This document shows, piece after piece, positions 17,713 to 24,703 of a stretch of DNA of 33,851 bases. The stretch's first letter is position 1, and every line of letters begins with the position of its first letter. The notes under the pieces were generated by a model. The model ran no database searches and was not told the DNA's origin. It saw nothing but the letters and a program-made list of their open reading frames with translations. Location of the stretch: contig JAFTPD010000018.1 in assembly GCA_017463485.1 (NCBI GenBank), forward strand, positions 1 through 33,851. Direction: 5' to 3'. Source of the DNA: Clostridia bacterium (GTDB lineage: Bacteria; Bacillota; Clostridia; Oscillospirales; CAG-272). Position numbers and translations under genes: made by a program.

Positions 17713-19026
17713 ATGAAAAAGCTTTTTTCTATCGTGCTTGCTCTCTGCATGCTCGTGGCGTTCACCGCAACGCTGGCGTCCTGCGACGAATCCGGCCAGC
17801 AGACCGAGCAGACCACTCCCGCAAGCTCCGAATCGGCAACCGAGTCTACTACCGAGTCCGCCACCGGCTCTGACACAGAATCGGCAACCGAAACCGAGAC
17901 CGAGACCGAAACCGAAGGTCCTTCGGATATCACCAAAGAAGAATGGCAGGCAGCTATTGCAGACCAGAAGTTCGATAACGTTACCATCCACTATACCCTG
18001 ACTATGGATGGCGAATCCCAGACTCATATCGTTAAGATTGCAGACGACATGGTTTACAGAAAAGTGACCATGACCATGTTCGGCGAGGAATTCTCCCAGG
18101 CTATTTGCTTTACAGGCGAGGAAGGCGCAGAGCAAAGAGAAATGTTCCTTATAGTATTCCTTTCCCTGCTTGCTGAAAAGGACAACTTCGTATTCGACCC
18201 AGAGGAAGGTGTATTCAAAGCGCCCAACGAAGTAACTGCTACCGTTGAAGGCAGTGAGGAAGGTTGGACCGCACACGAATCAATGAAGGACGGCAAGGTC
18301 AAATTCTCTATCGAAGGCAACCTCGAATACTTTGCTTGCACTCTTACCGAAACCACATATATCGGCGAGGAGGAATTGAATTCTTACACCTGCGACGCTA
18401 TGTGGACCTTCTCGGATTACGGCAAGACCGTTATCACTGAGGAGGAGCAGGCAGCGACCGATCTCGGCGGCGGCAGCAGCGACGGCGGAGATGAGGAAGT
18501 AAGCCTTGGTGTCAGCCTCAACCCCGAGCAGTGGAACGCAGCGATCCAGACCTCCAATTTTAATAACGTCACAATGACAAGCTCCGCCCTGTTCCTTTCC
18601 GGAAATGACACCAACACGGATGTCAATCTCTCCACCTTCTGGCTGGACGGAGACACGGTAAAAATAGAAGAGGGCGAGGACTACTCTGAGGTCAGCACCG
18701 ACCCCGAAATGGTATCCACGGTAAGAACGTGGTATATTGACACCACCCTTGCTATCGTTGAGAATTTTGATGACTTCACCTACGACGAGGAGCTGGGATG
18801 CTATACTGCCGGCGAACCGATCGTCTATAACGTAACTATTGAAGAATACAACGCAAAGATCACCGCTCGCGACGTATTGGTTGCATTTGACGAGGATATG
18901 CATGTTGCATACATCATGTGCGAAATGACTCAGGAATTTGAGGAAGACGGCGAGCAGAAGACCTTCGTAATAGAAGTCGCGTTCACCTTCTATGATTACG
19001 GAACTACCGTGATTGAAGCTGAATAA
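17713..19026 (+). CDS. Secreted lipoprotein with duplicated domain, unknown function
   Basis: The 437-residue product has a lipoprotein signal peptide with lipobox LASC (Cys24), then a low-complexity Glu/Ser/Thr linker (about 25-70) and two related domains. These begin KEEWQAAIADQKFDNVTIHYTL and PEQWNAAIQTSNFNNVTMTSSA; each later has a pattern ending in FSDYGKTVI or FYDYGTTVI. The repeats point to an internal duplication joined by a Gly/Ser/Asp linker. It should be anchored outside the cell membrane. Beyond that no enzymatic motif is visible. It has its own promoter, AAAGGAG RBS and terminator. Confidence 0.75.
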   Translation: MKKLFSIVLALCMLVAFTATLASCDESGQQTEQTTPASSESATESTTESATGSDTESATETETETETEGPSDITKEEWQAAIADQKFDNVTIHYTLTMDGESQTHIVKIADDMVYRKVTMTMFGEEFSQAICFTGEEGAEQREMFLIVFLSLLAEKDNFVFDPEEGVFKAPNEVTATVEGSEEGWTAHESMKDGKVKFSIEGNLEYFACTLTETTYIGEEELNSYTCDAMWTFSDYGKTVITEEEQAATDLGGGSSDGGDEEVSLGVSLNPEQWNAAIQTSNFNNVTMTSSALFLSGNDTNTDVNLSTFWLDGDTVKIEEGEDYSEVSTDPEMVSTVRTWYIDTTLAIVENFDDFTYDEELGCYTAGEPIVYNVTIEEYNAKITARDVLVAFDEDMHVAYIMCEMTQEFEEDGEQKTFVIEVAFTFYDYGTTVIEAE

Positions 19027-19040
19027 TCACAGACTCAAAA

Positions 19041-19075
19041 GAGCCCTTGGGAACTTCCCCAAGGGCTCTCTTTTT
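19041..19075 (+). terminator. Intrinsic terminator after lipoprotein gene
   Basis: GAGCCCTTGGG/CCCAAGGGCTC (19041-19051 with 19058-19068) is followed by CTTTTTT. Confidence 0.88.
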
Positions 19076-19085
19076 TGATTTCAGC

Positions 19086-20033
19086 TCAGGCAATCGGAGC
19101 AAAAAAGTCCCGAAGCTCGTCAATATACGTCTTTTGGTCAACGGGAAAACATAGTCCGTGACCCGCACCCGAAATGACCACAAGCCGTTTGTGCTCGGAC
19201 GTGCACGCGGCGTAATTTTCCTCACTCATACTGCAAGGAACGTAATCGTCAACGTCGCCGTGGAAAAAGATAACGGGAATACTGCATTTTTTCATAGATT
19301 CGACGGGAGAATCGGCGTCGGGGTCAAATCCTCCGAACAGTATCGCGCCAAGTCTTGCGAAGGGATACAGAATGTTTGGTGGCAGCTTCATATCGCGCAT
19401 CACCTTTTTGATGATATCCTGCGTGGACGTATAACCGCAATCCGCAAGCACTCCTACGACGTTTATCGGTAACTCCTTTGAAGCGGTCACCATAACAGTA
19501 GCCGCACCCATGGATATGCCTGTAATAATGATTTTGGCATCCTTGTCTATGTTATTCAATACGAAATCTATCCACGTCATACAGTCGCGGCTTTCCTTTG
19601 CACCGAAGGTTATTACCCTTCCCTCGCTGTTACCGCTGCCTCTGTGGTCAACGATAAGCGCGCTGTGTCCAAGCTCAAAGCATCTGTAAACGCCGCCGCA
19701 AAGATCGCGCTCTGCCGTACCTCTGTATCCGTGAAGCAGTATCTCAATAGGTGCGCCCTTTTCGTATTCAAAATACTGTCCGCGAAGGGTAAGACCGTCA
19801 AATGACGTAACGGATACGTCAGTGTGCGCCATTGTGCGGATATCCTTTATCCACTGCGTTATCTGCTCGCGGTGAGGCTCGTAGATCTTACCTTCGGGAA
19901 TGGGATATGCCTCGGGGTGCTTCGGCTTTCTTCTTACAGAATAAAATATTTTGAAAAAGCATATACACGCCACCAAAAGCACAAGCGAGGCGAGCGACAA
20001 AAGTATTGTCAGAGGTATAAGCCAATGCGGCAA
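19086..20033 (-). CDS. Membrane-anchored alpha/beta hydrolase (serine aminopeptidase S33-like)
   Basis: Residues after the start form one transmembrane anchor (LIPLTILLSLASLVLLVACICFF), followed by a hydrolase domain: oxyanion HGYRGT, DHRGSGNSEGR, nucleophile motif GISMGA, acid in FFHGDVDDYVP and His in GAGHG. This layout matches the YqkD/YfhR-type hydrolases anchored to the membrane, with unknown acyl or peptide substrate. I propose the TTG at 20033 because AGGTGG lies 8 nt before it, giving 315 residues; an ATG at 20099 would add 22 residues without an obvious SD. It converges on the lipoprotein terminator. Confidence 0.83.
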   Translation of the reverse strand: MPHWLIPLTILLSLASLVLLVACICFFKIFYSVRRKPKHPEAYPIPEGKIYEPHREQITQWIKDIRTMAHTDVSVTSFDGLTLRGQYFEYEKGAPIEILLHGYRGTAERDLCGGVYRCFELGHSALIVDHRGSGNSEGRVITFGAKESRDCMTWIDFVLNNIDKDAKIIITGISMGAATVMVTASKELPINVVGVLADCGYTSTQDIIKKVMRDMKLPPNILYPFARLGAILFGGFDPDADSPVESMKKCSIPVIFFHGDVDDYVPCSMSEENYAACTSEHKRLVVISGAGHGLCFPVDQKTYIDELRDFFAPIA

Positions 20034-20226
20034 TTTGAACGCCACCTTTCCTTCTTTGTTTCTAAGTGATATTTTAACACAAAAGAGCGGCGATTGCAAC
20101 CTGTTTTTTCAAATTGTCGGCTGAAATCCTCCACTTGCTGCGCAAGACGGCGAACTTGTATCGCCGCCGTTTTGAAATCAAAAACTTCTTGGTTTCTTGG
20201 CGGCGATGAAGGCTCTGCGCCTTTGT

Positions 20227-20280
20227 CCGCACCAATAGCAAAGGGGTACGCGATTGCGTACCCCTTTGCTATTGGTGCGG
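20227..20280 (-). repeat. Perfect 25 bp palindrome including the tRNA-Leu 3' end
   Basis: Positions 20227-20251 are the exact reverse complement of 20256-20280, with a GATT loop. On the reverse strand the first arm contains the last bases of tRNA-Leu(CAG) (CCGCACCA). No T-tract follows, so it is not a standard terminator, although such a strong stem could still stop polymerase. Confidence 0.8.
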
Positions 20281-20359
20281 GTAAAAGGACTTGAACCTTC
20301 ACGAAGTTGCCCCCACTAGAACCTGAATCTAGCGCGTCTGCCAATTCCGCCATACCCGC
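20273..20359 (-). tRNA. tRNA-Leu (anticodon CAG)
   Basis: Reverse-strand class II tRNA of 87 nt: GCGGGTATGGCGGAATTGGCAGACG start, anticodon stem CTAGA/TCTAG with loop TTCAGGT (CAG), long variable arm, GGTTCAAGTCC T-arm, acceptor closing CCCGC and encoded CCA. Confidence 0.95.
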
Positions 20360-20388
20360 AAAAGGTGTTTAGTGGGTATGGTGGAATT
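20343..20388 (-). repeat. Inverted partial copy of the tRNA-Leu 5' end in its own leader
   Basis: The tRNA's first 17 nt (20359-20343) can pair with 20388-20372 in the upstream leader at 15 of 17 positions, separated by 12 nt. In the precursor this would compete with folding of the acceptor and D arms. Confidence 0.6.
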
Positions 20389-20438
20389 AGATCCGCACAT
20401 ACCCGCGTATTAAGTTTTCCTTTAATTTAATTTTTACA

Positions 20439-20525
20439 CGGAGCGAGGTCTCCGAGGTGGGACTTTCGTCTTTAAGGTCTGCGTGCTACGCGACCAACCC
20501 ACATTGCCGCCCGATTTCGGACAAC
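20439..20525 (-). ncRNA. Unidentified structured RNA or tRNA leader
   Basis: A perfect promoter places transcription start near 20525. The first 85 nt can fold into a CCG/CGG hairpin, a GTGGG/CCCAC stem (20502-20498 with 20461-20457) enclosing GGTCGCGT-agc-ACGCaGACC (20495-20476) and GAC-GAAA-GTC (20470-20461), then CGGAG/CTCCG (20454-20439). There is no T-tract, so it probably runs on into tRNA-Leu(CAG). It lacks the marks of SRP RNA, RNase P RNA, tmRNA and T-box leaders. The fold is read by eye. Confidence 0.45.
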
Positions 20526-20531
20526 GCTGAT

Positions 20532-20560
20532 ATTATACACTATTTCACCCTGCTTGTCAA
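20532..20560 (-). promoter_or_regulatory. Perfect consensus promoter for the ncRNA/tRNA-Leu transcript
   Basis: Reverse-strand TTGACA (20560-20555), exactly 17 bp, then TATAAT (20537-20532). This is full consensus, typical of a stable RNA. Confidence 0.85.
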
Positions 20561-20601
20561 GACCTTTTTCCGATATTTTTAATTTTTTCGTCAGAAAATT
20601 T

Positions 20602-20627
20602 AATGGCGGCTCTTGCGAGCCGCCATT
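20602..20627 (-). terminator. Terminator after the flotillin gene
   Basis: AATGGCGGCTC/GAGCCGCCATT (20602-20612 with 20617-20627), loop TTGC on the plus strand, followed on the reverse strand by AAATTTTC. Confidence 0.75.
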
Positions 20628-20634
20628 GTTCTTT

Positions 20635-22020
20635 TTATTGCTCCGTTGTATTAACGTTGCTGTCTGCGCGCTTACCCAAAAGCTCGGGAAGCTGCATACC
20701 CGACATGGAGAATACCTCGTCAAGAGGAGGAACGGATTTCATCATACCCGAGATGAAATTAGCCGTTGCGGTCTTGCCGTCGCTTCCCTGTCCGTTATCC
20801 CAAACGGTAACCTTGTCGATCTTTATGTTCTTAACAGCGTCAACCTGAACGCGCATAAGCTCCTCAAGCTTATCTGCAATAAGCAGCTTGAGTGCCGCCT
20901 CGGAGTCGCCGCCTGCGGACTGAACGATCTCAGCAAAACCTGCCGCCTGCTTTTTTAGTATCTCTTCAGCGCCTCGAGCTTCTGCTTCCATCTTTGCGTA
21001 GATTGCATCTGCTTCACCCTTTGCGCGTCTGCGGATCTGCTCAGCCTCAGCCTCAGCCTCAAGCTCCATCTCCTTCTTTTTAGCCTCTGCACGAACGATA
21101 ATATCCGCCTCCAGCGTTGCCTGCTCTCTTGCGCGTCTTGCTTCCTCTGCCGCGCGCTCAGCCGCATAGGATTCCTCCAGTGCCTTTGCCGCCTGAATCT
21201 TTTCTGCGGTAGTAGCAATTTTGAGAGCCTCTGCTTCCTTTTCCTTGAGCGCCGCCTCGGACATGGCGATCTTCATCTTTGCTTCGTTTTCACCCTGAAT
21301 CGCGATGGAGTTAGCCTCGGAGACCTTAATTCTCTGCTCCATCTTCGCGTTTGCTTCACCGATAGAACCGTCGCGGTCCTGCTCTGCAACGCTCTTCTTC
21401 GCGTCGTTTATAGCCTTTGCAGCCGCTTCCTTACCGAGAGCCGCGATATATCCCGATTCGTCGCTGATATCGGTTACGTTTACGTTGATAAGACGCAAAC
21501 CGATCTTTTTAAGCTCGGTCTCAACGTTACTGCTGACAGCCGCGAGGAACTTGTCACGGTCAGTGTTGATCTCCTCGATGTCCATAGTCGCAATGATAAG
21601 ACGAAGCTGACCGAAAATGATATCCTTGGAAAGCTCCTGTATCTCGGAGAGCTGGAGTCCGAGCAGTCGCTCTGCCGCGTTCTGCATAACGCCGGGCTCA
21701 GTGGAGATACCTACGGTAAATCTCGAGGGAACGTCGATACGGATATTCTGTCTTGACAGCGCATTTTTTAGGTCTACCTGAATGGAAATGGGCGTCAGAT
21801 CAAGATATGCGTAAGACTGGAACACGGGAACTACGAACTCCGCGCCACCGTGGATACACTTCGCACTTCGGTTTGTACCGTCCTTGTTCTTACCGATAGA
21901 ACCGTAGACTACCATGATCTTATCGGACGGGCATTTCTTATATCTGGAGCATACCCAGATGATAAAGGATACCACAACGAGTGCCACTGCACAAATCAAA
22001 AAAATTACTTGGGGTTGCAT
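20635..22020 (-). CDS. floT: Flotillin-like SPFH-domain membrane scaffold
   Basis: The 461-residue protein has one N-terminal membrane helix (VIFLICAVALVVVSFIIWVC), the SPFH/band-7 domain (DKIMVVYGSIG ... FVVPVFQSYAYLDLTPISIQVDLKNALSRQNIRIDVPSRFTVG), then a long Glu/Ala-rich coiled coil (about 200-370) typical of flotillins and a C-terminal oligomerisation region (DKVTVWDNGQG). In Bacillus FloT (YuaG) organises membrane microdomains and is encoded with the NfeD-type protein YuaF, the same pairing seen here (62 bp apart). RBS GGAGGAAAAAGT is clear. Confidence 0.92.
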   Translation of the reverse strand: MQPQVIFLICAVALVVVSFIIWVCSRYKKCPSDKIMVVYGSIGKNKDGTNRSAKCIHGGAEFVVPVFQSYAYLDLTPISIQVDLKNALSRQNIRIDVPSRFTVGISTEPGVMQNAAERLLGLQLSEIQELSKDIIFGQLRLIIATMDIEEINTDRDKFLAAVSSNVETELKKIGLRLINVNVTDISDESGYIAALGKEAAAKAINDAKKSVAEQDRDGSIGEANAKMEQRIKVSEANSIAIQGENEAKMKIAMSEAALKEKEAEALKIATTAEKIQAAKALEESYAAERAAEEARRAREQATLEADIIVRAEAKKKEMELEAEAEAEQIRRRAKGEADAIYAKMEAEARGAEEILKKQAAGFAEIVQSAGGDSEAALKLLIADKLEELMRVQVDAVKNIKIDKVTVWDNGQGSDGKTATANFISGMMKSVPPLDEVFSMSGMQLPELLGKRADSNVNTTEQ

Positions 22021-22082
22021 ACTTTTTCCTCCGTTTGTCTTGTTTATTTTTTGCCTTTCGGCAGAAAATCAATAAAAATGAA

Positions 22083-22712
22083 TTATTTGCGCTTTACCAC
22101 AAGCGTGGTTATACCGCTGACACCAACGACCACGACCTCAGCACCCGTGGGAATAGCATCCTCGTCGTCGGTAACGGCGTCGCGCTCAACGTACGCGCCT
22201 TGAAGCATAACGTGTACCTTTCCCTCTCCCGCGCGATTTGCAGGAACGGTAAGCTGTACCTTGCCTGACATGCCGACAGCGTTTCTGTTGTCAGTGTTGC
22301 CGTCGCTCCGCAGTCCCATAACAGCCTTGAGAATAAGTGCCAAGAACAGCATCATAGCCGCGCCGCAGACGATAGCCACGGGCATAGTTACCCACAGCGA
22401 TATGCCTGATGCATCCATAGCGATTCCCACCCAGCCGAACACTACGAGGAAGGCTATCACGCCGCGGAAGGTGAACACTCGAAGTCCAAGGTCGCCTTCA
22501 GCATCAAAATCCACGTCGGGATCGTTATCTCCAAACACGCCGTCGGTTGATTCGGGAGCATCAAAATCGCCCGAAAGATCGTCCGCATCAACGTCGCCGC
22601 CGACACCAATAAACAAAAGCACTGTTTGGATCAGAAGAATAAGAGTTGACGGAATTGCAATACAGTAAAAAATCTGAGTTGCAAGACTCAACGCATTCCA
22701 CCATGCCATCAT
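22083..22712 (-). CDS. NfeD-family membrane protein (YuaF-like)
   Basis: The 209-residue protein has an N-terminal helix (IFYCIAIPSTLILLIQTVLLFIG), an Asp-rich loop, two more helices (GVIAFLVVFGWVGIAM; LWVTMPVAIVCGAAMMLFLALIL) and a C-terminal OB-fold NfeD domain (GMSGKVQLTVPANRAGEGKVHV ... TGAEVVVVGVSGITTLVVKRK). NfeD proteins partner with SPFH proteins to keep membrane domains or protect against envelope stress. It lies 62 bp before the flotillin gene and 33 bp after the DUF1836 gene, in one probable operon. GGAGG precedes tandem ATGs; I take the first. Confidence 0.88.
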   Translation of the reverse strand: MMAWWNALSLATQIFYCIAIPSTLILLIQTVLLFIGVGGDVDADDLSGDFDAPESTDGVFGDNDPDVDFDAEGDLGLRVFTFRGVIAFLVVFGWVGIAMDASGISLWVTMPVAIVCGAAMMLFLALILKAVMGLRSDGNTDNRNAVGMSGKVQLTVPANRAGEGKVHVMLQGAYVERDAVTDDEDAIPTGAEVVVVGVSGITTLVVKRK

Positions 22713-22745
22713 AATAATATTACCTCCAATTTATTATATTTGATT

Positions 22746-23303
22746 TTATTCAAGCGACCACAGTATATTCTCCGCCTTGCCGCGAAGCTGCGCCGCCGAA
22801 TGAGCGTAAAGCATTACCTGCAATATTTTTGCAAGCTTTTGCCGCGAGCCGCTGATGCTTTCCTCAAAATCCGCCGCCGCGCGCTCTGCCGCCTGCACCA
22901 CGGAATCGGGAGCATCCAAGCTTATTTTATTCTCCGCTATCATGTCCACGTATCTGTGGTACAGCTCGTCGTCACCGATAAGGTCATCAGCGTCGTCGTC
23001 AAGGACTCCGCCAATAACGCGGATAAGCTCGCATATCCGCTCAAGCTGAAGCTCCTCGCGGAGCATATTGATAATAACTATTCGGGCGAACTGCTCCTTG
23101 GAGTACATTCGCTTGACGGGTGATGTTATAAATCCCCTTTTCACCCAATTCTGTATAACGTGACACTCCAGCCCCGTCATAACAGCCACCTGTGAAAGGG
23201 TTATTCCTCCTGCCGCAAATATTCCGTCAAAAAGCCGCTTGGAGCTCCCTCGGTCAAGCTGTGTCACCTCGATCGTCGTTCCCGGAAATCTTTGTAGCAT
23301 CAT
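22746..23303 (-). CDS. DUF1836-family helix-turn-helix protein
   Basis: The 185-residue protein has an HTH-like segment (ITLSQVAVMTGLECHVIQNWVKRGFITSPVKRMYSKEQFARIVIINMLREELQLERI) that matches the MerR-like DUF1836 family of Firmicutes, then an acidic helical region. It probably binds DNA. It is first in the unit DUF1836-nfeD-floT, with GGAGGAAT before the ATG, so it may autoregulate this unit. A TTTTAC-N5-GTAAAA dyad near 23326-23342 upstream is a possible operator. Confidence 0.75.
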   Translation of the reverse strand: MMLQRFPGTTIEVTQLDRGSSKRLFDGIFAAGGITLSQVAVMTGLECHVIQNWVKRGFITSPVKRMYSKEQFARIVIINMLREELQLERICELIRVIGGVLDDDADDLIGDDELYHRYVDMIAENKISLDAPDSVVQAAERAAADFEESISGSRQKLAKILQVMLYAHSAAQLRGKAENILWSLE

Positions 23304-23352
23304 ATTCCTCCCTTCTTTTATACATTTTTACGTAGGGTAAAAGTCAATAATT

Positions 23353-23538
23353 TCAAGAATTTTTATTGAAAATTTTACTCAAAAATCTTTTGAATTTGCC
23401 CTTTTTCTTTCTCTTATTCCGATCAACTTCAAGGACACCGTCCTCTTGCACGTTTTGTGCCGCGAGGAGCTTTTCCTGCCGCAGTCGGTAAACAAGCTCG
23501 TTGTGAGTATTTATTTCTTGCCTTTTACGGTAATCCAT
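23353..23538 (-). CDS. Small basic protein, unknown
   Basis: A 61-residue peptide starting MDYRKRQEINTHNELVYRLRQEKLLAAQ and ending in a strongly basic stretch (RNKRKKKGKFKRFLSKIF). It has a good RBS (GGAGGTGATGAGAG) and lies 43 bp after the membrane protein gene on the same strand. No family is recognised. The basic amphipathic end could bind membranes or nucleic acid. Confidence 0.55.
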   Translation of the reverse strand: MDYRKRQEINTHNELVYRLRQEKLLAAQNVQEDGVLEVDRNKRKKKGKFKRFLSKIFNKNS

Positions 23539-23581
23539 CTCTCATCACCTCCATTAATGTGTCTATCTGAGTTTGTTCAAC

Positions 23582-24403
23582 TCAATGTCCCACCGTGTCG
23601 GTTGAGTATCTTTGTGAAGTCAGCAAATTATTTTGACTTTCGTGCTCCCTTGTCAGTGTGTTGATAAATCCGCTGCCCGAGTAGAGCGTGTAGTCGTAAA
23701 ACTCCTGCCCGCTACCCGTGACTATCACCGCACCGTCGCTGTCACGTCTGAACATATCCAGCGGCACGGGATTGAGCACGACCGCCTTGACCGCCTTTTT
23801 ATTGGTATGAGGCAGTGCCGTATCCGCAAATCCGAATTTTTTGTCCGTTACTCGCGGCTCATTAAATCCCAGAACGAGCTTGAAAACATTCCTTGTGATA
23901 TTGGTCTTTATCTGGACGGTGTTTTTGTCCAGAAAGACAACGTGGGAGAGCTTTTTTGACGGAAGAAATTTCACACAGTAAAGTCGCTCGCCCGTTTCCA
24001 CGGTAAAGTCCAAGCCGTCGGAATGAAAACACAGTGCCGAGAAAAATCCACGCATATACGTCAGCTTGAAATTGCATTTTCGGCATGCTTTCTTTAATTT
24101 TCGGAGAAATTTCCGCCGTTTCCGTATTCTCCTGAATCCTATAAAGTAAACGAGACAAGCACTGATAATAACAGAAAGCGCAGTACCTATCGGCCCCAGT
24201 ATAGCTATCAGCATATATACGCCGAGCACCAACATAATCGCAAGCAATGCCAGCAGTAGTATAAGACATACGACGGCAAGAAGGTTGTTGAATTTTGCAA
24301 AGAAGCCTTCCCTTTTGCGCATGCCGTAGGAGCGATAGATCGGCACGGGATTTTCTTTGCTTTCGACCGCACGCGCCTTTTTATTTCCACCTATAAGCCA
24401 CAC
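23582..24403 (-). CDS. Membrane protein of unknown function
   Basis: About 273 residues: a basic N-terminus, two adjacent membrane helices (LLAVVCLILLLALLAIMLVLGVYMLIAI and GTALSVIISACLVYFIGF), a very basic segment with two cysteines (RRIRKRRKFLRKLKKACRKC) and a soluble C-terminal domain of about 150 residues with no recognised motif. I chose GTG at 24403 because GGAGGTGA lies 5 nt before it. The upstream ATG at 24421 would start only about 5 nt after the expected transcription start. It is probably co-transcribed with the 61-residue gene. Confidence 0.65.
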   Translation of the reverse strand: MWLIGGNKKARAVESKENPVPIYRSYGMRKREGFFAKFNNLLAVVCLILLLALLAIMLVLGVYMLIAILGPIGTALSVIISACLVYFIGFRRIRKRRKFLRKLKKACRKCNFKLTYMRGFFSALCFHSDGLDFTVETGERLYCVKFLPSKKLSHVVFLDKNTVQIKTNITRNVFKLVLGFNEPRVTDKKFGFADTALPHTNKKAVKAVVLNPVPLDMFRRDSDGAVIVTGSGQEFYDYTLYSGSGFINTLTREHESQNNLLTSQRYSTDTVGH

Positions 24404-24429
24404 GCCTCTCACCTCCGCCATACACTTTG

Positions 24430-24458
24430 ATTATATCACGCGGTCAAGTGATTGTCAA
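24430..24458 (-). promoter_or_regulatory. Promoter overlapping the 5' end of the membrane protein gene
   Basis: Reverse-strand TTGACA (24458-24453), a 17 bp spacer and TATAAT (24435-24430). Transcription would begin near 24424, which decides in favour of the GTG start at 24403. Confidence 0.78.
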
Positions 24459-24557
24459 TAGAGAGCGAGTGATTTTTTGTATTTCTCCGTTTTACACAAT
24501 TTTGAAATGTGTTTTTGTATATGTTGGATATATTATCAACTATGAAAGTCAAAAGCA

Positions 24558-24641
24558 CACCTCATCCGTCAGCCTTCGGCTGCCACCTTCTCCCACTGGA
24601 GAAGGGGGGACCATTCGCTTCTGCGAATGGTGGATGAGGTG
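24558..24641. repeat. 84 bp palindromic MITE-like element, complete copy
   Basis: Bounded by CACCTCATCC and its reverse complement GGATGAGGTG. It contains AGCCTTCGGCT, CTTCTCCCACTGGAGAAG and CCATTCGC-ttct-GCGAATGG, all self-complementary. Related half-copies occur at 32602, 32924 and 33059. It lies in a 300 bp intergenic region and carries no ORF. Confidence 0.8.
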
Positions 24642-24668
24642 CGTTTATGATAACGTAAAAAATGCAGA

Positions 24669-24699
24669 AACCCCGACGGCAGATTTTACCGTCGGGGTT
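24669..24699 (-). terminator. Terminator after the C-S lyase gene
   Basis: AACCCCGACGG/CCGTCGGGGTT (24669-24679 with 24689-24699) lies 5 nt past the stop, with TTTCTGCATTTTTT after it on the reverse strand. Confidence 0.75.
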
Positions 24700-24703
24700 G
24701 TAC

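Noticed and set aside
17088-17987. 299-codon reverse open frame
   Set aside because: It crosses tRNA-Leu(GAG), its terminator, the direct repeat and the start of the lipoprotein gene; composition is repeat-derived.
20439-20525. SRP RNA, RNase P RNA, tmRNA or T-box leader
   Set aside because: Lacks the GGAAGGAAGCA SRP loop, the paired conserved P4 segments of RNase P, a tRNA-like tmRNA end and the T-box AGGGTGGNACCGCG block.
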